In this document: piece by piece, positions 34,447 to 45,986 of the stretch
How positions within the stretch are numbered: position 1 is the stretch's first letter
Layout of the letters: each line of letters begins with the position of its first letter
Assembly: GCA_942159475.1 (NCBI GenBank)
Contig: OW804097.1
Location: forward strand, 109,926,582 to 109,990,581
Length of the DNA: 64,000 nucleotides
Direction of reading: 5' to 3'
Source of the DNA: Sthenelais limicola
Taxonomy: Eukaryota > Annelida > Polychaeta > Phyllodocida > Sigalionidae
The notes under the pieces: model-generated
Database searches by the model: none
What the model was told of the DNA's origin: nothing
Seen by the model: the letters and a program-made list of their open reading frames with translations, nothing else
Made by a program: the position numbers and the translations under genes

Positions 34447-35090
34447 CGTTTTGATTCTGATGTATTGAAGTTCTTAGACAGGTTTTATAGGTGTATGGGA
34501 TGAAGAAGAGGGGGGGGGGCGGAATGATTGGGTCTTTTACAAAAGAATAAAAGATATTCGTTTTTTGGCTTTTTGAATGGCTCTAAGAGCTTTGTTTTAT
34601 AACCTTATATAATATAATATACAGATCATTTGTAGGTGTAATAGAGAAGGATGGGTTAACCTCTAGCTAATGAAAGCCACTTCCAAAGGTTTGATAATGC
34701 TTAGTTCACAGCATTGCTATAAATGATTTGGCAACAGTTTGTTTTTCTTTATATAGTCAGCAGTGTAGTGAGAATGTGTACTGTTCAAACATAATATGCC
34801 CAAGCGCCCTCTACATCCATTGTTTGGACTGGACACTATAAATTATATAAGAACATTTGAGTTAATTCATCGTCTGGGGGGAGGCAGTGATTGGGTCTTT
34901 TTCAAAAGAATTATTTTTATTTTATTTTATAAGATTTTATTTTCACTGGGTACTACATGATGCTAGCGAATATTGTTGATTTTGATGTATTGAAGGTCTT
35001 AGATAGGTTTTATGGGTATTTGGGGTGAGGAACAGGAGGGGGGGCCATGATTGGGTCTTTTTCAAAAGAACAAAGAATATTTGTTTTTCA
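34447..35090. repeat. Dispersed short direct repeats
   Basis: TGATTGGGTCTTTT...AAAAGAA occurs at about 34527, 34890 and 35050, and a TTGAAG(G/T)TCTTAGA(T/C)AGGTTTTAT segment at about 34466 and 34992. Confidence 0.6.
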
Positions 35091-35810
35091 TTTCTTTTAC
35101 TCTTCGTTTCTCTCACTTCTGTCCTCTCCTGTCCTTCTGACTTATAATATATATTATGTCTCTCATTGGTAGACCACCTCGCTCTTCCTCTCCCATCCCC
35201 CTCAACCCCCCATCCCCTCACCCCCACCCCCTCTACACACATCAAACCCTATATATCATAGACATTTTACAGATGAGCTAGTCTTTGGATACAGATGAAT
35301 CCCAAATATCAGTAATATATATGTTAGTTTCATCTAAACTCAGTTGAAGTTTAATAGGTTTATAGCCTATATATTTTATCTCCTATTGCACAAAACAATG
35401 CAGAGCTTCAAACTGATTGTGCAGTTTTGCAGGGACTTTAAGATCGCTCTACTCTGCAATAGAAGAGAATTTCATCTTAGAATTCAAGGTTTCAGCAGAT
35501 CTAAATCAAACTACAATAGATCCCATAATGCAAATAACCACACTAGAGCTAATGAGGCCCCTCTTTTAAATACCTTTTGCTCAAAATCGAAATGTGGTAA
35601 CAATGCAGTTTTGAACAAAGTAGCTAAATCATGGAACCAACTCTCACCAAGAACGAGAAATATAGGCAACATAGAAACTGTTAAGTCCCTCCAAAAAGAA
35701 TGGCTAGCACAGACATTTTATTCTTTTATATACCTCCCACAAATGCCTAGTGTCCGGTCCTAACAGTGAATGTAGGGGGCGCTAGGGTATATTGTGTTTG
35801 AACCGAACAC
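34776..35810. repeat. 1-kb unit with 61-bp inverted ends
   Basis: 34776-34836 and the reverse complement of 35750-35810 match at about 49 of 61 positions (cores GTTCAAAC and GCGCCC). It encloses the LINE tail at 35440-35763. Fold-back or MITE origin is likely. Confidence 0.6.
35440..35763 (+). pseudogene. Non-LTR retrotransposon ORF2 C-terminal tail
   Basis: The frame contains AVLNKVAKSWNQLSPRTRN and SLQKEWLAQTFYSF before TAA 35761-35763. The WNxL...R...S...F/W...L pattern is the usual ORF2 C-terminus. It lacks RT motifs and is enclosed by the 61-bp inverted repeats. Confidence 0.55.
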
Positions 35811-36239
35811 CTTCCCACCTCACCACCAACTATAAAAGAAAAACAATTCTGTTGTAACACCAGTTGTACCAGGGCTGCTTACCAAGCATCACCTGAATGA
35901 ACTAACAGGCCACTCTCATAAGCTAGAGGTTTACCCGTTCTAAGTATATTATATGCTTCTCTCTGCTTTGCTACCTAAATACCCACAAAGTTAACTGTTA
36001 ATCCTTTATTGTGGAATTACCATTAATCATACATCTTATAAACAGACATACTCTTTCCACTAAACCGTTGTGAAGTGAATTAAAATAAATGCAAGTTAAC
36101 AAGTAACTAAATTAAAAACTGAATGGCCTCTAGATTTCACTTGAATTAGATGGGTTCATTGCTTTCTTTACCAAACATTAATTTATTCCTCTTTGCATGG
36201 TTACATTTTGATAATCTATTTTTCTTTAGGTCTTTAATT

Positions 36240-37855
36240 TTTAGACATGGTAGTATTACACAGGGCGGGGCTTACACAAGGTAGTGTTAAACATGATGGT
36301 ATTACATATGGTGGTGGGAGGGGGGGGTTACACTTGGTAGAGATATACATGGTTGTGTTAACCATGTAGATGATATACATGGCAGTGTAACACATGGTGG
36401 TGCTACACATGGTAGTGTTACACATGGTGGTGTTACACATGGCAGTGTAACACATGGTGGTGCTACACATGGTAGTGTTACACATGGTGGCGTTACAGAT
36501 GGTAGTGTTACACATGGCAGTGTAACACATGGTGGTGCTACACATGGCAGTGTAACATATGGTGGTGTTACACATGGTAGTGTTACACATGGTAATGTTA
36601 CACATGGTAGCATTACACATGGTAGCATTACACATGGCAGTGTTACACATGGCAGTGTTACACATGGCAGTGTAACACATGGTGGTGTAACACATGGCAG
36701 TGTAACACATGGCAGTGTAACACATGGTGGTGTTACACATGGTGGTGTTACACATGGTGGTGTTACACATGGTGGTGTTACACATGGTGGTGTTACACAT
36801 GGTGGTGTTACACATGGTAGTGTTACACATGCTAGCGTTACACATGGTAGTGGCACACATGGTAGTGGCACACATGGTAGTGTTACACATGGCAGTGTAA
36901 CACATGGCAGTGTAACACATGGCAGTGTTACACATGGTAGTGTTACACATGGCAGTGTAACACATGGCAGTGTTACACATGGTAGTGTTACACATGGTGA
37001 TGTTACACGTGGTGGTGTTACACATGGTGATGTTACACATGGTGGTGTTACACATGGTAGTGTTACACATGGTAGTGTTACACATGGCGCTGTTACACAT
37101 GGCGCCGTTACACATGATGGGGTTACACCTGGTATGGTTACACATGGTATGGTTACACATGGTAGTGTTACATATTGTAGTGTTACACATGGTGGTGTTA
37201 CACATGGTGGTGTTACACATAATGGTGTTACACATGGTAGCGTTACACATGGTAGTGTTACACATGGCAGTGTTACACATGGCAGTGTAACACATGGCAG
37301 TGTAACACATGGCAGTGTAACACATGGTAGTGTTACACATGGTAGTGTTACACATGGTAGTGTTACACATGGTAGTGTTACACATGGTAGCGTTACACAT
37401 GGTAGCGTTACACATGGTAGTGTTACACATGGCAGTGTTACACATGGCAGTGTAACACATGGCAGTGTTACACATGGCAGTGTTACACATGGCAGTGTAA
37501 CACATGGTGGTGTTATACATGGTGATGTTACACATGGTGGTGTTACACATGGTGATGTTACACATGGTGGTGTTACACATGGTAGTGTTACACATGGTAG
37601 TGTTACACATGGTAGTGTTACACATGGCGCCGTTACACATGATGGGGTTACACCTGGTATGGTTACACATGGTAGTGTTACACATGGTAGTGTTACATAT
37701 TGTAGTGTTACACATGGCGCCGTAACACACGATGGGGTTACACCTGGTAGGGTTACACATGATAGTGTTACACATGGTGGTGTTACACATGGGGGTGTTA
37801 CTCATTGTGGTGTTACACATGGAGGTGTTAAGCCTGACAGTGTTAAGCCTGACAC
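36240..37855. repeat. 15-bp minisatellite, about 107 copies
   Basis: Unit close to GTTACACATGGTAGT with many single-base variants. Because 15 is divisible by three and the unit lacks stops in several frames, long artificial ORFs appear on both strands (567 codons on the minus strand). No protein is implied. Confidence 0.97.
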
Positions 37856-38091
37856 ACGCATGGCCAATAATAATTATTTGTATTTCAATGCAAATTTCTG
37901 ACTTTATGTATACTTTATGTTCATTGGTGTGACACAACGTGTAAGAAAAAGTAAATATGGTTTGTTATATTTTGAGTGATAGAATCACTGCCTACATATC
38001 TGAGGGTGACAAAACCCATTTCCAATAATTGTTCACTCATTTCCAACCATTCCTAGGACTTGTCAAACAAAAACAGTTTTTCAATCAATAT

Positions 38092-41000
38092 CAGTGTCTC
38101 TACAAGGCATTTTGAGTTATTAATTTATTCCAAGAGTTAAATTTGTTGTCATTCCCAATATTTACTGAAATGGTTGACTGTATGTGGAGCAATGTGCAGG
38201 TTGGGGATTAACTAATTAAAGTACTAAATTGTCTCTTAATAATTTAATTTGTATAGTGACATATTATTTGACCTATTACTGCCGACCCTGTCATAAAGAA
38301 TAAAGATGGTTTATGATTGTTTTTGTCACGTTCTCACTTCTTACATGTCTGAGAGTAAGTACAATCATCCCTGACCATTTCCAATCATTTCCTACCATTT
38401 AAGTGACTTTGTAAAAACTGATTTCAAGCCATGTCTCTACGATGGCAAGTGTCTCTACAACGCATTTTGAGTTATTGATTTGCTCCATGAGTAAATATTA
38501 TTTATGATTGTTTTTGCCATGTAGTCACTTCTGCCATGTCTGAGGTGGAGCAAAACCATTCCTGACCATTTCCAATCATTTCCTACCATTTAAGAGACAT
38601 TGTAAAAACTGTTTCCCAGGCAATGTCTCTACGATGGGATGTCTATACAACGCATTTTGAGTTACTGATTGGCTCCAGGAATAAATATTGTTTATGATTG
38701 TTTTTGTCATATGTTTACATCTGACATGTCTGAGGTTGGGCAAAACCATTCCTGACCATTTCCCACCATTTCAGAGACATTGTAAAAGATGTTTCCATGC
38801 CAATGTCTCTACGATGGCAAGTGTCTCTACAACGCATTTTGAGTTATTGATTGATTCTAATAGTTAAAATTGATTGTCACTCCCAATATTTGCTGAAATG
38901 GTTGGCTGCCTGTGGGGCAGGAATAAGCTCATTTTAAAGCTAATTTGTCTCTCAAAAGTGAAATCTAAATATAGAAATATTAATTGACCTATTAAAGCTG
39001 ACTCTCTTATAACACATAAATATGCTTTATGACTCTTTTAGTCATGGAATCACTGTTTACATGTCTGAGAGTGAGCACAACCATTTATGACTATTTCCAA
39101 TCATTTCTAACCATTTCAAAGACATGTCAATAACTCATTCCCAGGAAATGTCTCTACGATGGCATGTGTCTCTACAACGCATTTTGAATTATTGATTGAT
39201 TCCAAGAGTTAAAATTGATTGTCACTTCCAAAATTTTGTGAAATGGTTGACTGCCTGTGGGATAGTGTGCAGATCAGGATTTAGCTCATTTTAAAGCTAA
39301 TTTGTCTCCCAATAATAGAATTTGTATATTGACAAATTAATTTACCTTTCCTTGCTGACCCTGTCATAACAAATAAAAATGGTTTATGATATATTAGGTC
39401 ATGGAATCCCTTCTGACATGTCTGAGAGTGAGCACAATCATTTCTGACCATTTCCAATCATTTTCAACCATTTCAGAGACATGTTAATAACTCATTTCCA
39501 GACAATGTCTCTACGATGGCAAGTGTCTCTACAACGCATTTTGAGTAATTGATTAATTCCTAGAGTTCCAATTGATTTTCACTCCCAATAATTTGTAAAA
39601 TGGTTGACTGCATGTGGGGTAGTGTGCAAATCAGGAATTAACTCATTTCAATGCTAATTTATCCACCTAAAATGAAATCTAAATATTGAAATATTAATTG
39701 ACCTATTAAAGCTGACCCTCTCATGAAAACTAAATATTCTTTATGACTCTTTTAGTCATGGAATCACTGTTTACATGTCTAAGAGTGAGCCCAACCGATT
39801 CTGACCATTTCCAATCATTTTCAACCATTTCAGAGACATGTCAATAGCTCATTCCCAGGTAATGTCTCTACGATGGCAAGTGTCTCTACAACGCATTTTG
39901 AGTAATTGATTGATTCCTAGAGTTCAAATTGATTTTCACTCCCAATATTTTGTAAAATGGTTGACTGTATGTGGGGTAGTGTGCAGATCCGGAATTAGCT
40001 CATTTCAATGCTAATTTGTCTCTCAAAAATGAAATCTAAATATTGAAATATTAATTGACCTATTAAAGCTGACTCTCTCATAACAACTAAATATGCTTTA
40101 TGACTCTTTTAGTCATGGAATCACTGTTTACATGTCTGAGAGTGAGCACAACCAATTCTGACCATTTCAAATCATTTTCAACCATTTCATAGACATGTCA
40201 ATAACTCATTCCTAGGCAATGTCTCTACGATGGCATGTGTCTCTACAACGCATTTTGGGATATTGATTGAATACAAGACTTAAAATTGACTTTCACTCAC
40301 AACATTTTGTAAAATGGTTGACTGCATGTGGGGTAGTGTGCATGTTTGGAATTAGCTCATTTCAATGCTAATTCATCTCCAAATAATGAATTTCTCATAT
40401 TGATATTTTAATTGACCTTTTATGGCTGACCCTGTTATAACAAAAAAAATATGGTTTATGGTTTATTTTCGCATGGAATCCATCCTGACATGTCTGAGAG
40501 TGAGCACAACCATATCTATCCATTTCCAATCATTCTCAACCATTTCAGAGACATGTCAAAAACCCATTTCCAGACAATGTCTCTACGATGGCAAGTGTCT
40601 CTACAACGCATTTTTGGTTATTGATTAATTCATAGAGTTATAATTGATTTTCAATCCCAAAATTTCATGAAATGGTTTATTACATGTGGGTAGTGTGCAG
40701 GTCAGGAATTAGCTCATTTCAATGCTTATTTGTTTCCCAATAAGGAAATTTGCATATCAAAATATCAATTGACCTAATATTGCTGACCCTGTCACAATGA
40801 ATAAACATGGTTCATGACATTTTTTGTCATAGTAACACTCTGTACATGTCTAAGAGTGAGCACAATCATTTCTGACTCATTCCAATCATTTCCAACCATT
40901 TCAGAGACATTTTCACATTTGATTCCCAGGCAATGTCTCTACGATGGCAAGTGTCTCTACAACGCATTTTTCGTTATTGATTAATTCATAGAGTTATAAT

Positions 41001-42005
41001 TGATTTTCAATCCCAAAATTTCATGAAATGGTTTATTGCATGTGGGGTAGTGTGCAGGTCAGGAATTAGCTCATTTCAATGCTTATTTGTCTCACAATAA
41101 GTTAATTTGCATATCAAAATATCAATTGACCTAATATTGCTGACCCTGTCACAATGAATAAACATGGTTCATGACATTTTTTGTCATAGTAACACTTGGT
41201 ACATGTCTGAGAATGAGCACAATCATTTCTGACTGATTCCAATCATTTTCAACCATTTTAGAGACATTTTCAAATCTGATTCCCAGGCAATGTCTCTACG
41301 ATGGCAAGTGTCTCTACAACGCATTTTTGGTTATTGATTAATTCATAGAGTTAAAATTGATTTTCTTTCCCAAAATTCCATGAAATGGTTTATTGCATGT
41401 GGGGTAGTGTGCACGTCAGGAATTAGCTCATTTCAATGCTTATTTGTCTCCCAATAAAGAAATTTGCATATCAAAATATCAATTGACCTATTATTGCTGA
41501 CCCTGTCACAATGAATAAACATGGTTCATGACATTTTTTGTCATAGTAACGCTTCATACATGTCTGAGAGTGAGCACAATCATTTCTGACCATTTCCAAT
41601 CATTTTCAATCGTTTCAGAGACATGTCAATAGCTCATTCCCAGGCAATGTCTCTACGATGGCAAGTGTCTCTACAACACATTTTGAATTATTGATTAATT
41701 CCAAGAGTTAAAATTGATTTTAATTTCCAAAATGTTGTGAAATAATTTATTGCATATTGGGTAATGTGCAAATCAGGAATTAGTTCATTTCAATGGTAAT
41801 TTGTCTCCCAAAAAGGAAATTAGAATATTGGAATATTAATTGACCCATTATAACTGACCCTGTTATAACACATAAATATCCTTTATGATTCTTTTTGTTA
41901 TTGAATCGCTTTTTACATGTTTGAGAGTGACCACAACCATTTCTGACCATTTCCAATCATTTTCAACCATTACAAAGACGTTTTCCTATGCTTTACATCT
42001 GTCCT
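38092..42005 (+). repeat. 357-bp satellite array
   Basis: TGTCTCTACGATGG starts at 38432, 38624, 38804, 39149, 39506, 39863, 40220, 40579, 40934, 41291 and 41648. Most steps are 355-359 bp. Two early units of 192 and 180 bp lack the middle. Each unit carries the pair TGTCTCTACGATGGCA and GTCTCTACAACGCA 16-20 bp apart, which are better conserved than the rest of the unit. Confidence 0.95.
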
Positions 42006-42012
42006 TGAAAAT

Positions 42013-42080
42013 GTCTCTACAACGCAGTGTCTCTACAACGCACAATGTCTCTACAACGCATGCTGTGTCTCTACAACGCA
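42013..42080 (+). repeat. Cluster of four GTCTCTACAACGCA motifs
   Basis: Exact motif at 42013, 42029, 42047 and 42067, spaced 16-20 bp, immediately after the satellite array. Confidence 0.95.
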
Positions 42081-42627
42081 ACATTTTTATTTCGTTAATA
42101 ACTCCTATGGCAATTATCCTATCACCACAATCTTTGGGGTATTGAAGGACCATGGTAATACCTTTAGTTTAAATGCAGAAACATGGTCATCAGCAACATT
42201 TCGATCTTGTTATCAAAAACAAATCAAGGTCTAATTACTTTGAGCTAAAAACGAAAAATAAATACAAAGTTCAACTGCTCCTGGTACAAAACAGGGACGT
42301 CCTACATTCTTTATTTTTGGGGATCACACAGATACATATGTCTACTTTTGGGAAATATATGAGAGTCATTGGTTAATGAAAATCATTTGGGTTAATCAGG
42401 GGTAATTAAGCTCCAAGGTAGGGTGAGCGTCGTAGAGACATTGATTTTGAGAATAAAGTTTGGAAAGACGTAACTCAGTGGTATTTTCTTCAAACCCTTG
42501 CAAAAATGAGATTCAATAGGCCCAACCTGTGTACTTTATGCCTGTAAAAGGCGGATTGATTCTGACAATTTTTGTCTAATGGCCCTGAGTGTATGAAATG
42601 TAGTCCGTTCGCTGGCCCTGGTCATAT

Positions 42628-42739
42628 GAATGTTCATTTTGCTCTAATAAAGTTACTAAAGAAATAATATTGTATTCGCCATTGTTCTGCAATTTTTATT
42701 TTTAAGGTATGATTGGATCAACATTAGTTATGTGCATAA
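42628..42739. other. Short non-coding gap
   Basis: AT-rich, nothing recognisable. Confidence 0.5.
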
Positions 42740-43440
42740 TAGATGCAATTTACATGCAAACGCATTTGCGCACAGTTCAGTGCAGTATACACCGCAATAC
42801 ATACGCGATAATAAAACGACTTTCGTGCGCATAATTTGCGCACAGTTCAGTGCGTAATATAACCGCAATACATACGCAATAATGAGTAACTATAAAGGAC
42901 TTTTCATGCGCATAATTTACGCACAGTTCAGTGCGTAATATAACCGCAATACATACGCAATAATAAGTAAGGGTAAAGGACTTTTCGTGCGCATAATATT
43001 GGCAATATATATGCTAAAATGATTTGCGCATATTTCAGGAACTTGTGTATCCGCATAATGAGCGCTTTTCAGCCGCAAAAGGTGTGGTGCATACATTATT
43101 GCTCTTCTATCGCGATAATAATGTGCATCAAGTTTGCGCGAACCTAAGCATTGGTAACTGCAACAAATAAAGCGTAATAAATGGCTACGCTCAACTCAGT
43201 AATTGTGCGCTCCTATTCCGCAAAAGGTTTGCGCATACTTCAGTTGTCAGTGTCGCGCTAATCATTCGCATCAAGTTTGTGCAAAGCTAAGCGTTAGAAA
43301 CTGCAACAAAGAAAGCGTAATAAGTGGCTACAGTCAACTCAGTTATTGTGCGCTTCAGTATGAGCTGGTCTTTTTGCGCGTTAATTGCGTTCAATTGCCC
43401 ATCGGGCAGTGTGTTCTATATTTATGGAAGTCCCACCGAG
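42740..43440 (+). repeat. TGCGCA-rich tandem repeat region
   Basis: 42770-43000 holds three ~70-81-bp units (GCGCACAGTTCAGTGCGTAA, then CCGCAATACATACGCAATAA). 43120-43360 holds two ~147-bp-spaced repeats (AACTGCAACAAA(T/G)AAAGCGTA). CpG-containing GCGC motifs are strikingly dense against the AT-rich background. Confidence 0.75.
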
Positions 43441-44506
43441 GAGCAAATTAAAATTTTATCCTTGTTTGAGTTTGAAATCGTTCATTTAATAATAGCGTCA
43501 TATAAGGGATGCTGTTCTTAGCAATAACTAATTCAAAGGCTAAATCGTGCTGTTCTATAATAACAGTAGTTTGGTATAGAATGAATGGTTACATAAATGT
43601 CGATGGATTATGTTATGGATATTCATCTACCCATGTTGGACAAATTCATTAGTCCATTGTAATAAATCTGGATAAATTATTGATGGTTATGGAAGTTAAA
43701 GCAAATATTCCTCTTTACAACCAACGATTTAATTATAATAGGTACATAATTATATTAAATTTTGGTTTCAAATCTATAACATTTGTTCTTTCGCCCCACC
43801 CGACTTCTCCCTCACCTTTGTGTGTGTTTTCTATAATTAAAACAACACCAAGAGAGGTATACAAAGTATTGACCCCACTCACTGTACATTATAGAGTGGA
43901 CACACGTGGTCTATTCTTGTTAACATTATTAAGAGTCACACATTGACAGTGCTACATAACGCACATGAACAGTAATTGCTAGACACTTTATGAGCCCACA
44001 TTAAGGATATATGGGTGAATGGAAAATTGAATACTAAAACATTTGTATTAGTGTGGTTGAAAACAAGGTGGTCTATGTAATACGCATACTCTCATAGGAA
44101 TTCGGAGCTCTAGGTCTTCTTAGAATTGTAAAATAAAACAGGACAGACAATCTTGATTCTGCAATTCACCATGAGTATGTAAGATTAGAGATAACTTGAG
44201 ATGATCACAAAGTATAGATTGTTAAGTGCTCGAACGAGGCAAAAAAAGTTTCATTCAGATGTTCTTAAAATGTGGTGATAGAGGTGTTTAAATAGAGCAG
44301 ATAAGCAAACGATTCTTCATATTTCAACACCATGCTTCATTAACGAGGTGATGGGACACAATCGCGCCAGTATCTAAGTTCATCAGGGAGAAATATTGAC
44401 ACATGCGAACACACCATTGACACTGTGTAGTGGTGCTTCTCCATTTCTCTAACAATCTCCAATTCTTCCGTCCAGCATAGAAAACATTTCTTCATATATC
44501 TAAAGG
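43441..44506. other. Non-coding upstream region of the SLC5 gene
   Basis: AT-rich. It should contain the promoter or 5' UTR of the SLC5 gene, but I cannot point to a TATA box or initiator with confidence. Confidence 0.5.
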
Positions 44507-44632
44507 ATGGTTGTTCCAATCTCAGGGAATAGTTTACATTGGGCTGATTATGTGGTTTTCGCTGGTTTCCTGGTCGTTTCAGCAGTAATTGGCCTGTTTT
44601 TCGGTTGGAGAGCTAAACGAGATGCAGCACAG
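44507..44632 (+). CDS. SLC5-type sodium-coupled transporter, first coding exon
   Basis: ATG 44507 opens 42 codons ending at CAG|GTATGT (donor 44633). The exon reads MVVPISGNSLHWADYVVFAG then FLVVSAVIGLFFGW and basic RAKRD. A short N-terminus, the ADYxVF motif and a first hydrophobic helix ending in a GxxFG-type turn match the start of SLC5 members of the SMCT/SMVT branch (sodium-coupled monocarboxylate or multivitamin transporters). These are plasma-membrane Na+ symporters of the LeuT-like fold. The start is the first ATG of the frame and fits the family's usual short N-terminus. Phase 0 at the end matches the exon at 45753. Confidence 0.85.
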
Positions 44633-44699
44633 GTATGTCGACTTTTTGAACTTATAGTGTTTATAATTTGCCATTGTTATTGATCCCTTCCGCTTTTGA

Positions 44700-45525
44700 T
44701 GATGTAGATCACCAGCACGAACTTTTAAATGTTTGGAGAGACAAGCACATTTTGGACGTCTCATATTATCTAGCCCAAAATCAGGCACATCTTGACATAA
44801 AGAAATTATCGACCGGAAGTCATGTCGAGGGAAGGAAAAACCTTACTATTATGCCAACAAAACTTAACAAAATCATTGACTCTGCCACTTATAAATGTCG
44901 AGTCCAGTGGAACTCATTGAAAGTTGAGGCTCATATAATTGATGATCCAGTTGTCTTTAAAAAATACACTCACCAACTTCTCGCGCCATTTTAATTCCAA
45001 ACAGAAATATTTTTCTAACTACTTGCTGTATACTCTTTTTCTGGTCTGATGTTCTGATCATATGTATTTTCTCTGCATATCAAAACTGTGAACTCTTCAT
45101 TGATTACCTAATATCTGCACTGTTTTAATAGTGAATTAGAATGTCTGTGTATCCGATACCTACACTATTTATAATAGTGAATTAGAATGACTGTATATCT
45201 ACTATATCTATAGCGCCCAGTATCTACTGCGCGTATAGCGCCATATAATATCGGTCTCTTCGCTAGCTTTCTCATTAACTGCCTCATAATAAGTCTTTTT
45301 CAATCATCCGTTGCTACATTGTAGTTCCTCATCCCATAACCATATCCAATCACTGTTAGTTTTAAGACTTTCATTTATTACTCTTTGCAACAAACCCATC
45401 TATTATTGTAACGACCTAATGCAAGTAAGACAGGAAGACCTGGCTGTAAAGTCACACCTGACCAACCAAGTTGTAATAACATCTTCGATTACAATAAAAG
45501 AATTTTTTAATTGAATTGAATTGCA
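44700..45525 (+). pseudogene. LINE 3' fragment in SLC5 intron 1
   Basis: 44720-44994 reads as an ORF2 C-terminus (ATYKCRVQWNSLKVEAHIID then VFKKYTHQLL and TAA). It is followed by ~500 bp of 3' UTR-like sequence and a TTGAATTGAATTG tail at about 45510-45525. It is a 5'-truncated insertion in the sense orientation. Confidence 0.6.
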
Positions 45526-45752
45526 AGGGGCACATTTACTCAACAGTAAGCGAGAATAGGTGAGAGTGTGAGACAAAAAATGTGTATATTTTCGTATCGG
45601 AATTAACCAATTCATCACTCATTTATGTGTTGTAACCCTAAGTTCTGAATCCTCATCTGATTCACCAATCCTGTCACCAATTTTAATAACAATGTTGAGG
45701 ATGCACATTCTTCAACTGATGCCAAATTTATACAGGTTTCTCCCCATTTCAG

Positions 45753-45986
45753 AACACGGCGGATAACTTCCTCACGGGAGGAGGGCAGCTGCATTTTTTT
45801 CCTGTCTCCCTGTCGATGATGGCATCCTTTTTATCTGCAATATTTGTTCTCAGCAATCCAGCTGAGTTCTACAACTATGGGACGACATATTTATTTATCT
45901 GCATTGGATACCTCGTGGGCAATGGATTGGCTGCGCATATGCATCTACCCATTATCGCTAGGCTTGGAATAACTTCAGGTTATCAG
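45753..45986 (+). CDS. SLC5-type transporter, second coding exon
   Basis: Begins after CATTTCAG (45745-45752) and ends at CAG|GTATCAG (donor 45987), 78 codons, phase 0 at both ends. It reads NTADNFLTGGGQLHFFPVSL then SMMASFLSAIFVLSNPAEFY, a hydrophobic helix, and FLP-like HLPIIARLGITSGYQ. The F(L/M)xGG...PVxLS..ASF.S....LG.P.E.Y pattern is the family hallmark for helices 2-3. The residues after the predicted second helix normally continue with YLExRF, which should be the next exon; I did not find it in the window. The 12-kb Gypsy element therefore probably sits in the next intron. Substrate cannot be assigned from this part. Confidence 0.88.

Larger units (their letters stand above)
33624..42627. 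mobile_element. 9-kb candidate non-autonomous element bounded by inverted repeats
   Basis: 33624-33653 and the reverse complement of 42598-42627 match at about 27 of 30 positions (core CAGCGAACGGACTACAT). Between them lie a set of GTCTCTAC motifs, fold-back repeats, a LINE tail, a 15-bp minisatellite and a 357-bp satellite. No transposase is seen. A single mobile element is an inference from the inverted ends; no target duplication could be identified. The motif found in the satellite also occurs next to both ends (33818, 34187, 42428), which ties the inner arrays to the termini. Confidence 0.5.

Noticed and set aside
36234..37937. 567-codon minus-strand ORF and several plus-strand ORFs
   Set aside because: They translate the 15-bp minisatellite; the unit length is divisible by three and gives pentapeptide repeats in every open frame.
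38092..42005. CRISPR-like array
   Set aside because: Repeats are 357 bp with short conserved pairs and no unique spacers; animal DNA context.
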